A stretch of 64,000 nt of DNA from Sinorhizobium terangae (GTDB taxonomy: Bacteria > Pseudomonadota > Alphaproteobacteria > Rhizobiales > Rhizobiaceae). The DNA lies in the NCBI RefSeq assembly GCF_029714365.1, contig NZ_CP121660.1, positions 930,001 through 994,000 of the forward strand, written 5' to 3'. Numbering within the stretch: position 1 is the stretch's first letter; every line of letters starts with the position of its first letter. The notes under the pieces were generated by a model. The model did no database searches. It saw only the letters and a program-made list of their open reading frames with translations, and had not been told where the DNA came from. The translations under genes were made by a program, and so were the position numbers. This document shows positions 1-8,463 of this stretch, piece after piece.

Positions 1-1
1 C

Positions 2-319
2 CATCAGCATTTCAACACCTGCGACCAGCCGGCGCGTTATGTCGCCTGCAGTCTCGGCAGCCGGCGTTACCCGTTCATCTCGCTGCGGCGCAAGAGTGCG
101 GAAGGCGGCGGAGCGACTTCGGTCAAGGACGGCGGACGGCAGATCGAATACGAGGATCAGGATCCGCGCGTGCATCGCAAGTTCCTCGAGGAACTGCAGA
201 AGACCGGTGTTCCGTCGGCCATGGGCGACATCTTCGACGAAGCGGCCATCATGGCCCTGCCGAAGGAGAGCCTGACGGGCGTTATCCAGACGCCGATCCT
301 TGCCGGTCCGGCGACGTAA
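2..319 (+). CDS. C-terminal part of a probable cupin-fold protein (5' end outside window)
   Basis: The frame is open from the left edge to TAA at 317-319 and encodes about 105 residues. It begins HQHFNTCDQPARYVACSLGS, a His-rich stretch followed by beta-strand-like sequence that resembles the end of a cupin barrel, and then becomes a charged tail. The cupin call rests on this short motif only. The gene reads toward eutA, but a RIME-type repeat and 155 bases separate the two, so cotranscription is uncertain. Function and true length cannot be judged from the fragment. Confidence 0.5.
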   Translation, partial: HQHFNTCDQPARYVACSLGSRRYPFISLRRKSAEGGGATSVKDGGRQIEYEDQDPRVHRKFLEELQKTGVPSAMGDIFDEAAIMALPKESLTGVIQTPILAGPAT

Positions 320-363
320 GACGGGGGCAGGGAGTGAAGCCGGGTCGGGGGTCGGCTTCACTC

Positions 364-459
364 CATGATTCCTTAAACAGGAGCCGCTCTAAGGACAAAA
401 TCATGCGGCAGTTCATGGTGTTACAGCGTCTTTGCGGGTTGATACGCGCGGCGCTGTAG
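364..459. repeat. RIME1-type intergenic mosaic element, copy 1
   Basis: Two hairpins lie side by side. The first pairs CATGATTCCTTA (364-375) with TAAGG and AATCATG (390-405). The second pairs TACAGCG (422-428) with CGCTGTA (452-458). The same two-hairpin plan recurs four more times in the window and fits the rhizobial intergenic mosaic element family described in Sinorhizobium. It sits in the gap before eutA, just ahead of the eutA ribosome binding site. Confidence 0.75.
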
Positions 460-474
460 AGAAGGAGGAGTTGC

Positions 475-1980
475 GTGCACGATCTCGATTTCGACCACGA
501 GCATGACAATCTGTCTGACAGCGAACGTCAGCAGATCGCGGATTGGCTGTGGAAGCAGGAAACCGTCGACCTGTTGACGGTCGGCATCGATATCGGCAGT
601 TCCACCTCTCACCTCTTGTTTGCAAATGTCGTCCTGCGGCGAGAGACGGACGATCTTTCCAGCCGGTTCGTGGTCGTCGACCGGCGGGTGGTCTGGCGCT
701 CGCCGATCCTGCTCACGCCATTTCTGCCGGACGGGACGATCGACGCGCACGAATTGCGGCACTTTTTCCAGCACTGCTATCACGATGCCGGTTACAAGCG
801 CAGCCACATCGACACCGGCGCCGTCATCCTGACCGGCGAGGCGATCAAGCGAAAGAACGCGCGCGCGATCGACGAGATCTTTGCAAACGAGTCCGGCCGC
901 TTCGTCTGTGCGACCGCCGGCCACAAGCTCGAATGCATGCTCGCGGCCCATGGTTCGGGTGCCACGGCGCTCTCGAAGAAAAGGGATGCCTGTGGCCTGC
1001 ACGTCGATATCGGCGGCGGCACGACAAAGCTTGCCCTGATCGACAAGGGAGAAATCATAAGCGTCGCGGCCTTCGCCGTCGGCGGGCGATTGCTGGCACA
1101 GGATAGCCAGGGTACCTGGTCGCGCGTTGACGATTCTGCCCGGATCGTTGCCGAGGAACTTGGGCTTGGTACGGATCCCGCGACGATTGCCAGCGCCGAG
1201 AACCGCCGCGCTGTTGCAAAGCGCCTGGCTGCGGCCGCGGTTGATGAGATTCTCGGGGAGCCGCTCGACGCGCTTGGCGAGCGCCTTCTCCTGACAGAGC
1301 CTCTCGAACGGCCGGTCCAGCCCACCTACATCACCTTTTCCGGTGGCGTCTCCGAATACATTTTCGACTACGAGCAGAATGACCATGGCGATATAGCGCG
1401 CGATCTCGCCAGCGAGATCGTGGCGCAGCTCAAGCCGCTGATCGAGATACCGATCGTCGATGCCGGGCAACGCATTCGCGCGACCGTCATCGGCGCCTCG
1501 CAATTTACCGTCCAGGTGAGCGGCAAGACGCTCTACATGAATGGTGCCGAAGCCTTGCCGAAGCACAACATCCCGGTGGTTCATCTCGGGAAGGCGCTTT
1601 CCGAAGATATCGATCCGGAGGAAATCGCCGCTGCATTCCGTGAGAGTGCCGGCAGGCAGGATCACGATGTTTCCGCGGTGACGGCGCTCGCTTTCTCGTG
1701 GACCGGGACACCGGACTACCAACGCTTGCTCGCCATGGCCAAGGCGATCAAGATGGTTGCCGCGCCAGAAGGCGAGCGCAAGGAGTTACTGGTGCTGATG
1801 ATCGACGGCGACGTCGGCCAGACGATCGGCCGCATCCTCGATCGGGAGCTCGGCATCCAGTCTCACCTGATTTCCATCGACGGCGTGCGGCTCAAGGATC
1901 TGGATTTCGTCGATCTCGGCGAGTTTATGAACCCGCCGGGGGTTATTCCCGTTGTTATCAAGTCGCTGCTCTTTTCTTGA
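475..1980 (+). CDS. eutA: Ethanolamine ammonia-lyase reactivating factor EutA
   Basis: The protein has 501 residues against about 467 for enteric EutA; the extra length is an acidic N-terminal tail. It belongs to the actin-like ATPase fold: VGIDIGSSTSHLLF (about 35-50) is the first phosphate loop and HVDIGGGTTKLALI (about 178-191) the second. EutA removes damaged adenosylcobalamin from EutBC in an ATP-dependent way, a cytoplasmic repair role. The start is GTG at 475, preceded by AAGGAGG at 462-468. No eutB or eutC follows; the next genes are a LysR regulator and gpmI, so its lyase partner must lie upstream of the window or elsewhere. Confidence 0.9.
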   Translation: MHDLDFDHEHDNLSDSERQQIADWLWKQETVDLLTVGIDIGSSTSHLLFANVVLRRETDDLSSRFVVVDRRVVWRSPILLTPFLPDGTIDAHELRHFFQHCYHDAGYKRSHIDTGAVILTGEAIKRKNARAIDEIFANESGRFVCATAGHKLECMLAAHGSGATALSKKRDACGLHVDIGGGTTKLALIDKGEIISVAAFAVGGRLLAQDSQGTWSRVDDSARIVAEELGLGTDPATIASAENRRAVAKRLAAAAVDEILGEPLDALGERLLLTEPLERPVQPTYITFSGGVSEYIFDYEQNDHGDIARDLASEIVAQLKPLIEIPIVDAGQRIRATVIGASQFTVQVSGKTLYMNGAEALPKHNIPVVHLGKALSEDIDPEEIAAAFRESAGRQDHDVSAVTALAFSWTGTPDYQRLLAMAKAIKMVAAPEGERKELLVLMIDGDVGQTIGRILDRELGIQSHLISIDGVRLKDLDFVDLGEFMNPPGVIPVVIKSLLFS

Positions 1981-2017
1981 ATTGTCCCCGGCGCAGAGTT
2001 GTGCCAAGACGCCGGAG

Positions 2018-2980
2018 ATGGTCAAGACTTCCGACATGCCGAGATCGAGCTTCGACGGGCTCGATCTCAACGACATCGTGATCTTCACGCGCGTGGTGCA
2101 GCATGGCAGCTTCACGACCGCCGCAAAGATCTTTGGGAAGTCGCCGTCCTATATGAGCAAGCACGTCTCCCAGCTTGAGGAGGCGCTGAAGCTGACACTG
2201 CTCAACCGCTCGACACATGCCGTCTTTTTGACCGATGCGGGGAGTGTCTTCTTCGATCATTGCACGCGTATCCTCGCCGAAATCGACGCCGCGAAGGCGG
2301 ATGCGAGCGGGCTCAGCAGCGAATTGATCGGCACTCTGCGGGTTCACAGCACCCCCGGCGTCGGCCAGGCGCTTGTCGCGCCGGCAATCGTCGATTTCAA
2401 CGCGCGATATCCTTCGATAAAGGTTGAGCTCACCGTCAGCGCCTACTCGGTCAATCTGATGGAACGCGGCGTGGATGTTGTTATCGGCAGCCGCGATTTC
2501 GATGACGACGAGTCCTTTCACACCGGTCTCTTCGAACGCAAGCTCGGGCCGGCGCCGTATGTCATTTGCGCCGCGCCATCCTATTTCGCCGGGCGGCCGA
2601 GACCGATGAAGCCGGCCGATCTTCGGGAACACAACTGCCTGATCCACACGACGCAGAAGCCAGATCCGCGGATCTGGAGTGCACGCTTCGACAACGAAGA
2701 GATCACCGTGCAAGTGGACGGCACGTTTCATTCGAATTTCGAGAGCGCGATCCTTCTTGCGGCCCTTCAGGGCGCCGGCATCGCCCGTCTTCCCCTTTAT
2801 AGCGTCGTTGAAGAAATCCGTGCCGGCAGGCTGCTTTCGGTATTCGACGGCGAAATCGTCTCGCACCGCGTGATCAAGGCGTTTTATCCGCGCAGCCGTT
2901 TCGTGCCAAAGAAGCTTCGGGCCTTCCTGGCTATCCTGGAAGCGCGGCTGAAGGATGCAATGCGCCCGGGCACCGAATGA
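2018..2980 (+). CDS. LysR-family transcriptional regulator
   Basis: The 320-residue protein has the LysR layout: an N-terminal winged HTH (about 18-75, with GSFTTAAKIFGKSPSYMSKH as the recognition region) and a type 2 periplasmic-binding-like effector domain (about 100-300). ATG at 2018 was chosen because it lies just after the eutA stop; ATG at 2036 is equally possible. An upstream extension into eutA is open but adds nothing family-like. It reads in the same direction as eutA (38-base gap) and is followed 22 bases later by gpmI, so it may be cotranscribed with either. The effector and targets are not predictable from sequence. Confidence 0.85.
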   Translation: MVKTSDMPRSSFDGLDLNDIVIFTRVVQHGSFTTAAKIFGKSPSYMSKHVSQLEEALKLTLLNRSTHAVFLTDAGSVFFDHCTRILAEIDAAKADASGLSSELIGTLRVHSTPGVGQALVAPAIVDFNARYPSIKVELTVSAYSVNLMERGVDVVIGSRDFDDDESFHTGLFERKLGPAPYVICAAPSYFAGRPRPMKPADLREHNCLIHTTQKPDPRIWSARFDNEEITVQVDGTFHSNFESAILLAALQGAGIARLPLYSVVEEIRAGRLLSVFDGEIVSHRVIKAFYPRSRFVPKKLRAFLAILEARLKDAMRPGTE

Positions 2981-3002
2981 GCTCGGGACTGGATCGGAGG
3001 GA

Positions 3003-4535
3003 ATGACCTTGGACAAGAAGAAACCGACTGTCCTGATGATCATGGACGGATGGGGTTGGCGGGAAGAGACGGAGGGCAATGCCGTCCTGCTCGCCAAGAC
3101 GCCGAACTTCGATCGTTTATGGGCAACGTGTCCGCACGCGTTCCTGACGACCCATGGCCCGGCGGTCGGCTTGCCCCAGGGGCAGATGGGCAATTCCGAA
3201 GTGGGACATCTGAACATCGGGGCAGGGCGCATCGTGATGCAGGAGCTGCCGCGCATCGATGCCGCAATCGCGGACGGCACGCTACGCAATCTGCTTGCGG
3301 AAAGCCGGCTGCCGGACAAGCTCAAGCGGACGGGGGGCGCGTGCCATATCCTCGGTCTCATTTCGCCGGGTGGCGTGCATTCGCACATGGACCATGTCGC
3401 GGCGGTCGCCCGGGACCTTGCGAGCCTGGGCCTGCGGCCGATCGTTCACGCGTTCACCGACGGCCGTGATACGCAGCCGGGGCAGGCGGCGCCATATCTT
3501 CGCCAACTCGCTCAGAAGCTTCCGGGCAATGCTATTGTCGCCACCGTCAGCGGCCGGTTCTATGCGATGGACAGGGACAACCGCTGGGATCGGGTCAGCC
3601 TCGCCTATCAGGCGATCGCCCTGGGCAAGGGGGACCGTTTTGCTACTGCGGACGAAGCAATCAATGCCGCGGCCGCCCAGGGCAAGACGGATGAATTCAT
3701 TCCCCCGAGCGTCATCGCCGACTATGCGGGCATTCGCGATGGGGACGCGATTCTCTGTGCGAACTTCCGGTCGGACCGTGTGCGCGAGATCCTGGCAGCC
3801 CTGACGTTTCCGGACTTTGATGGCTTCGAGCGCGGGCGGCGCCCAGAACTGTCGATCGCCGTTGGAATGGTCTCCTACGGATCAGAGCTCGACCCGTATA
3901 TGCGCACCTTGTTTCCACCTCAGCGTCTCGATGACGGATTGAGCGAGACGGTCGCAAAGGCAGGGAAGACCCAAATCCACCTGGCGGAAACGGAAAAATA
4001 CCCGCATGTGACGTATTTTCTGAACGGCGGGCGCGAGGCCGCATATGAACACGAGGATCGTATCCTCGTTCCTTCGCCCAAAGTCGCCACCTATGACCTG
4101 CAGCCCGCCATGTCGGCCCCGGAACTGACGACGAAGGTCGTTGCCGCGATCGAGAGCGGACATTACGACCTGGTGGTCGTGAACTTCGCCAATCCGGACA
4201 TGGTCGGTCATACCGGTAAGCTGGATGCGGCCATTCTCGCGGTGGAAACAGTCGACGGCGCGCTCGGTGAAATCGAGGCGACCGTTGCTCGCGCGGGCGG
4301 GTCGATGCTGGTCATCGCCGATCACGGCAACTGCGAGACGATGATCGATCCCGAAAATGGCGAGCCGCACACGGCTCATACGACCAATCCGGTGCCCGTC
4401 CTGCTTTCAGCCGCGTCACGTGACGTGCGCCTGCGCGACGGCATTCTCGCCGACGTTGCCCCCACCATTCTGGCGCTCATGGGGATCCGGCAGCCAGAGG
4501 CGATGACGGGTCGTGCGCTTTTTGCGGATCGATGA
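3003..4535 (+). CDS. gpmI: 2,3-bisphosphoglycerate-independent phosphoglycerate mutase
   Basis: The 510-residue protein interconverts 3- and 2-phosphoglycerate in glycolysis and gluconeogenesis and depends on manganese. It is the usual length for the family and shows the alkaline-phosphatase-superfamily signatures: VLMIMDGWGWRE at the N-terminus, MGNSEVGHLNIGAGRIV around the catalytic serine (about 60-75), the HVTYFLNGG segment, and IADHGNCETMIDP with late metal ligands. ATG at 3003 follows GGAGG at 2996-3000. A rho-independent hairpin follows 43 bases after the stop. Confidence 0.95.
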   Translation: MTLDKKKPTVLMIMDGWGWREETEGNAVLLAKTPNFDRLWATCPHAFLTTHGPAVGLPQGQMGNSEVGHLNIGAGRIVMQELPRIDAAIADGTLRNLLAESRLPDKLKRTGGACHILGLISPGGVHSHMDHVAAVARDLASLGLRPIVHAFTDGRDTQPGQAAPYLRQLAQKLPGNAIVATVSGRFYAMDRDNRWDRVSLAYQAIALGKGDRFATADEAINAAAAQGKTDEFIPPSVIADYAGIRDGDAILCANFRSDRVREILAALTFPDFDGFERGRRPELSIAVGMVSYGSELDPYMRTLFPPQRLDDGLSETVAKAGKTQIHLAETEKYPHVTYFLNGGREAAYEHEDRILVPSPKVATYDLQPAMSAPELTTKVVAAIESGHYDLVVVNFANPDMVGHTGKLDAAILAVETVDGALGEIEATVARAGGSMLVIADHGNCETMIDPENGEPHTAHTTNPVPVLLSAASRDVRLRDGILADVAPTILALMGIRQPEAMTGRALFADR

Positions 4536-4577
4536 TCACGCTTACGGAAAGCGCCTAACGGCGAAACCGGCGAGATG

Positions 4578-4602
4578 AACCCGCCGGCACTTCGGCGGGT
4601 TT
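4578..4602 (+). terminator. Rho-independent terminator after gpmI
   Basis: AACCCGCCG (4578-4586) pairs with CGGCGGGTT (4593-4601) around a 6-base loop, and a short T-rich run follows. It separates gpmI from the GntR regulator gene. Confidence 0.8.
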
Positions 4603-4611
4603 GCGCTTAGA

Positions 4612-4630
4612 CGATAATACCAGTATAGCT
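4612..4630 (+). promoter_or_regulatory. Putative GntR operator before the regulator gene
   Basis: The 13-mer CGATAATACCAGT at 4612-4624 occurs again, identically, at 5430-5442 at the end of the GntR gene and before nanEK. The AATACCAG core resembles half-sites of HutC-type amino-sugar regulators. The arrangement suggests autoregulation of the GntR gene; this is inference. Confidence 0.5.
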
Positions 4631-4685
4631 CCAGCTAGCGTTTGTGGACGAAATCCACAGGCGGCAGAATTTGCGTGGAGTGGCA

Positions 4686-5435
4686 ATGGAAACCGATCTT
4701 TTCATCGACCTGATAGGCAAGGAACTCGCCGATGCAGCGCCCGGGTCACCGCTCTACAAGCGATTGAAGTCGGCGATCGAGGCCGCGATCCGCTCCAACG
4801 CTTTGAGGGCTGGTGCGGCCCTGCCGGGCGAGCGCGTCATCGCCGATGCATTTTCGCTATCCCGTGTCACCGTGCGAAAAGCGCTCGCTCTGCTTGAAGA
4901 GGAGGGGCTGCTCAATCGCCGACATGGCTTCCGCACGGAAGTCGGTTCGCGCGTCGAAAAATCCCTGTCGACGCTGACGAGCTTTTCCGAGGACATACGC
5001 GCACGTGGCCTGACGCCGGGATGCATCTGGCTTTCCAGGCAGATAAGCCGCCCCTCGCCGGCCGAGATGATGGCATTGGGGATTGCCGGCAACGCCAATG
5101 TCGTTCGCATGAAACGGGTTCGAACCGCGGATTCCGTGCCGATCGCAGTAGAGATTTCCGCAGTCCCGGTTCGCTTCTTGCCGTCGCCGGCGCTCGTCGG
5201 CGATTCCCTTTATGAGACGTTGGAGGCGCGGGGTTTTCTACCTCAGCGCGCGATCCAGAGGATGCGGTCGAGAGCAGCCAGCGAGCAGGATGCGCAGCAC
5301 CTCAATTGCGATGTCGGCGCGCCGCTGCTGATGACCGAGCGACGCTGCTTCCTCGCGGACGGGCAGATCGTCGAGTTTTGCGAGACACGCTACAAGGGCG
5401 ACGTCTACGACTTCGTGTTTGAACTGCAGCGATAA
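4686..5435 (+). CDS. GntR/HutC-family regulator with UTRA domain
   Basis: The 249-residue protein has an N-terminal winged HTH (about 20-85; GERVIADAFSLSRVTVRKAL is the recognition region) and a C-terminal UTRA effector domain (about 100-245) with late LLMTERRCFLADGQIVEF. Regulators of this layout often sense sugar phosphates such as GlcNAc-6-P. ATG at 4686 is preferred (upstream purine-rich GTGGAGTGG); an upstream in-frame ATG at 4644 would add 14 residues. It directly precedes nanEK and a sugar ABC transporter, and a repeated site before both points to control of this module. Confidence 0.85.
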   Translation: METDLFIDLIGKELADAAPGSPLYKRLKSAIEAAIRSNALRAGAALPGERVIADAFSLSRVTVRKALALLEEEGLLNRRHGFRTEVGSRVEKSLSTLTSFSEDIRARGLTPGCIWLSRQISRPSPAEMMALGIAGNANVVRMKRVRTADSVPIAVEISAVPVRFLPSPALVGDSLYETLEARGFLPQRAIQRMRSRAASEQDAQHLNCDVGAPLLMTERRCFLADGQIVEFCETRYKGDVYDFVFELQR

Positions 5436-5467
5436 TACCAGTCATAAACTGGTTGTAATCTGGTATT
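5434..5467 (+). promoter_or_regulatory. Putative GntR operator before nanEK
   Basis: AATACCAG (5434-5441) and CTGGTATT (5460-5467) are perfect reverse complements. A second pair, ACCAGT (5437-5442) and ACTGGT (5448-5453), is nested between them. The left arm repeats the site before the GntR gene. The position just upstream of the nanEK start fits a repressor operator. Confidence 0.6.
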
Positions 5468-5503
5468 TTCTATCTATCGTGATGCCGAAGGGGAGTGTCA
5501 CGA

Positions 5504-7030
5504 TTGCATCGCGAAAAGATCAAGAACGGCCTGATCGTCTCATGCCAGCCGGTTCCGGCAGGTCCGATGGACTATGCCGAGTTCGTGACCGGCTTCGCCA
5601 AGGCGGCGCTCGATGCAGGCGCCTGCGCGCTGCGTATTGAATCCGTCGCCTATGTACAGGCCGTGCGCTCCGCGGTCACAGTGCCAATCATCGGCATCGT
5701 CAAGCGCGACCTTTCCGACAGCCCCGTGCGCATCACGCCCTACGTCTCCGACGCTGAGGCCCTGGCGGACGCTGGCGCGGACATCGTTGCCTTCGATGCA
5801 ACGGACCGGGTGCGCCCGGCGGAGATCGAGGCGCTGGTCCGGGCCGTGAAGGCGAAGGGCAAGCTGACGATGGCCGATTGTTCCTCGCTGGCGGATGCCG
5901 AACGTGCGCTCGCTGCCGGTGTTGACTTCGTCGGCACGACGCTCTCCGGATATGTAGGCGGCCCCGAACCGGTCGATCCGGACATAGAGCTCATTGCGGC
6001 CATGCGGAGGCTCACGCCTTATGTCATTGCTGAGGGACGCATCCGCTCGCCGGAGCAGGCGGCCGCCGCCGTCAAGGCCGGCGCCTATGCGGTCGTCGTG
6101 GGCTCGGCCATCACCCGCACGGAGCACGTCACCTCGTGGTTTCATGAGGCCGTGGCGAAGGCCTACACCAGGCAGGAGGGAAGGTCGGCGGAAACGGTGC
6201 TCGCTGTCGACATTGGCGGCACGAAAACAATGGCTGCACTGGTCAAGGGCGCCGCGATCATCGACGAGATCGTCATCCCGACCGCGCGCGAAGCGGGGCC
6301 CGATGGGTGGCTCGAAGCCATCGCCGAGAGCACGGCCCAATGGCGCGGCCGTTATGCTCGCATCGGTTTTGCAGTCACCGGTCTCGTTCGCGATGGGCAC
6401 TGGTCGGCGCTCAATCCGGCGACACTCGGCATTCCCGACGGCTATCATCTGGTTGACAGGGCGACACGCCTCTTCGGCAAGCCGGTCTTCGCCATGAACG
6501 ACGCGCAGGCAGCCGCCTGGGGCGAATATAAGTTCGGTGCCGGATCCGGCGGAAACCTCGTTTTTCTGACCATCTCGACCGGCATTGGAGGCGGCATCGT
6601 CATCAACGGCCGGCCGCTTTCGGGGCTGGCGGGTCATTTCGGTCTCATTCGCGGCCCGTCGCAGGGGCGTGCGCCGTTGGAGGATGAGACGTCCGGCCGT
6701 TGGATTGCCGCCGAAGCGCTGAAGGCCGGCCATGAAGTGGAGGCCGCCGAGGTTTTCCAAAGAGCGAGACAGGGCGCGCCATGGGCGCGGGCGATCGTTT
6801 CGCAATCGGCTCTTCGCGTGGCAACGCTCTGTCGCGATATCCAGCTGATGTTCGATCCGGACCAGATCGTCATCGGCGGCGGCATCGGGCTTGCCGCCGG
6901 CTACATCGATGAGATGCGAGATCATCTGCAGTACGTCGCGCCGCGTCTCGCCCCTCGTCTCGTCGCGGCCAAGCTCGGCAGCCGCGCGGGCATTGTCGGC
7001 GTCGCCGATCTCGCGGGAGAGGGCGGGTAG
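5504..7030 (+). CDS. nanEK: Fused N-acylmannosamine-6-phosphate 2-epimerase / N-acetylmannosamine kinase (NanE-NanK)
   Basis: The protein has about 508 residues and two parts. Residues about 1-225 are a NanE TIM barrel (GIVKRDLSDSPVRITPY, then FDATDRVRP, MADCSSLADAE and VAEGRIRSPEQA-like strands). Residues about 230-508 are a ROK sugar kinase with the ATP loop AVDIGGTKT and the catalytic region FAMNDAQAAAWGEYK. Together they would phosphorylate ManNAc and epimerise it to GlcNAc-6-P in the cytoplasm. The segment that normally carries the CxCGxxGCxE zinc motif of ROK kinases has no cysteines here. TTG at 5504 is preferred because AGGGGAG at 5489-5495 is well spaced for it; GTG at 5495 would overlap that site. 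No nanA or nagAB is nearby. Confidence 0.88.
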   Translation: MHREKIKNGLIVSCQPVPAGPMDYAEFVTGFAKAALDAGACALRIESVAYVQAVRSAVTVPIIGIVKRDLSDSPVRITPYVSDAEALADAGADIVAFDATDRVRPAEIEALVRAVKAKGKLTMADCSSLADAERALAAGVDFVGTTLSGYVGGPEPVDPDIELIAAMRRLTPYVIAEGRIRSPEQAAAAVKAGAYAVVVGSAITRTEHVTSWFHEAVAKAYTRQEGRSAETVLAVDIGGTKTMAALVKGAAIIDEIVIPTAREAGPDGWLEAIAESTAQWRGRYARIGFAVTGLVRDGHWSALNPATLGIPDGYHLVDRATRLFGKPVFAMNDAQAAAWGEYKFGAGSGGNLVFLTISTGIGGGIVINGRPLSGLAGHFGLIRGPSQGRAPLEDETSGRWIAAEALKAGHEVEAAEVFQRARQGAPWARAIVSQSALRVATLCRDIQLMFDPDQIVIGGGIGLAAGYIDEMRDHLQYVAPRLAPRLVAAKLGSRAGIVGVADLAGEGG

Positions 7031-7082
7031 CGACGCTGTCTCGCATGCATTCGAACGTCAAAAGATAAGAAAGGGAACAACT

Positions 7083-8414
7083 ATGAAACTGAACAGGACG
7101 TCTTTTTCGGCCGCGGCCGTTCTTCTCGCAAGCGTTGCCCTGCCGGGCATATCCCACGCAACGGTGACAGTTCTCGGTTGGCCCGGCGGTTCGGAGGAGA
7201 CCGCGCTGCGCGCAACCGTCGAAGCCTACAACGCCCAGTCCGGCATTGCCGATGCCGACAAGGTCGAACTGCTCTTCTTCAACCGCGACGGTTTCTTCGA
7301 CAAATTGCAGGCGGACATGGCGGCTGGCTCCGACGCCTTCGATGTCAATCTCGTCGCGACCTATTCGATCGGCCGTTACGCGCCCTACATGGAGCCGGTA
7401 GATCTCGGCGCCGATGCCAGCAAGGTGTTCGGCGAGTCCGTGCTGAAGACGATGCAGTTCGATGGCAAGCAGTATGGCGTTCCAACAGACCTGTCCCTGC
7501 ACTTCATGTACTACCGCAAGGACCTGGTTGACGCGCTGATGCAGGACGATGCCGCCAAGAAGAAATATGCGGAAATCGCCAAGGAGCATCTCGGCAAGGA
7601 TCTGCAGCCGAAGGATCCGGACAGCTGGACCTGGGACGATTGGGCGGCGACGACGCTTTATTTCAGCAAGCAGGTGAATTCCGAAAGCCCGGTCCGCTAC
7701 GGCACGGTGCTGCAAATGAAGAACCTGCTTTTCAACATGATGGTCTTCCAGTCGCTGCCGCGTTCCTACGGTGCGGATTGGACGGACAAGGACGGCAACG
7801 TCGCGGTCGATTCCGACGCGTACAAGACCGGCCTGGAGCTTTACAAGAAGCTCTATGACGCCGGTGCCTCGCCGAAGGATTCGCTAAGCTACGAATATGC
7901 GGAGACGAACGCTGCCTTTGGTTCCGGGCAGGCGGCGACGGCGCTGCAATGGAATGCCGCGGCCGCTGATTTGACGAATACGGAAAAGACCCCTGCGGTT
8001 GCTGCTGTCACCGGGATCGTCGCGCCTCCGGCCGGCCCGAATGGCCGCGCCGACCATATCCACGGCCTCGGTCTCGGCCTCAACAAGAATGCCAAGAACA
8101 AAGAAGGCGCTGTCAAGTTCCTGAAATGGCTGGCCACCGAAGAGGCCGCCTTGCTCTATGCCCAGAGCGGCGGTTCGCCGGCGCTTGCTCCCGACGTCGC
8201 GGCCAAGGTTGCAAAGGAGCGGCCGGACCTCGTCAAGCTTGGGGAATTCGCCAGCCAATACGGTTACGTGATGAATGGCGCCACCTCGGCAAACGCGCTT
8301 TCGGTCTACGAGCTGCAGGCAAAGGAATTCACCGGTTATTGGGCTGGCCAGCAAAGTCTCGAAGATGCCCTGGCGCATACAAAGGCCGGCATGCAGGACC
8401 TGCTGAAGAAGTGA
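7083..8414 (+). CDS. Sugar ABC transporter substrate-binding protein
   Basis: The 443-residue protein starts with a signal peptide (MKLNRTSFSAAAVLLASVAL, cleavage near SHA) and then has the family 1 (MalE-like) solute-binding fold, with an early GGSEETALRATVEAYNAQSG segment and YGVPTDLSLHFMYYRKDL typical of sugar binders. It acts in the periplasm. It lies 52 bases after nanEK and before two permeases, so the substrate is probably an amino sugar feeding NanEK; that is inferred from context. Confidence 0.88.
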   Translation: MKLNRTSFSAAAVLLASVALPGISHATVTVLGWPGGSEETALRATVEAYNAQSGIADADKVELLFFNRDGFFDKLQADMAAGSDAFDVNLVATYSIGRYAPYMEPVDLGADASKVFGESVLKTMQFDGKQYGVPTDLSLHFMYYRKDLVDALMQDDAAKKKYAEIAKEHLGKDLQPKDPDSWTWDDWAATTLYFSKQVNSESPVRYGTVLQMKNLLFNMMVFQSLPRSYGADWTDKDGNVAVDSDAYKTGLELYKKLYDAGASPKDSLSYEYAETNAAFGSGQAATALQWNAAAADLTNTEKTPAVAAVTGIVAPPAGPNGRADHIHGLGLGLNKNAKNKEGAVKFLKWLATEEAALLYAQSGGSPALAPDVAAKVAKERPDLVKLGEFASQYGYVMNGATSANALSVYELQAKEFTGYWAGQQSLEDALAHTKAGMQDLLKK

Positions 8415-8420
8415 TTTTGA

Positions 8421-8452
8421 GCCGGACGCCGGGCAAGAGCCTGTCGTCCGGC
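8421..8452 (+). terminator. Stem-loop between binding protein and permease genes (attenuator-like)
   Basis: GCCGGACG (8421-8428) pairs perfectly with CGTCCGGC (8445-8452) seven bases after the stop. There is no T-run, so it more likely protects the 3' end of the binding-protein message and raises its level over the permeases. Confidence 0.5.
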
Positions 8453-8463
8453 GCATCTGGCGG

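Noticed and set aside
421..1722. Long open frame (433 codons) on the minus strand opposite eutA
   Set aside because: It is antisense to a well-supported gene with clear family motifs and has no recognisable domain; high GC content keeps opposite frames open.
5108..5125. GGTTCGAAC-like stretch as a tRNA T-arm
   Set aside because: It lies inside the GntR gene in frame and no acceptor or anticodon stems can be built around it. A similar stretch near 47050 lies in exsG.
5540..6925. Long minus-strand frame opposite nanEK
   Set aside because: No family features, and the plus strand carries clear NanE and NanK motifs.
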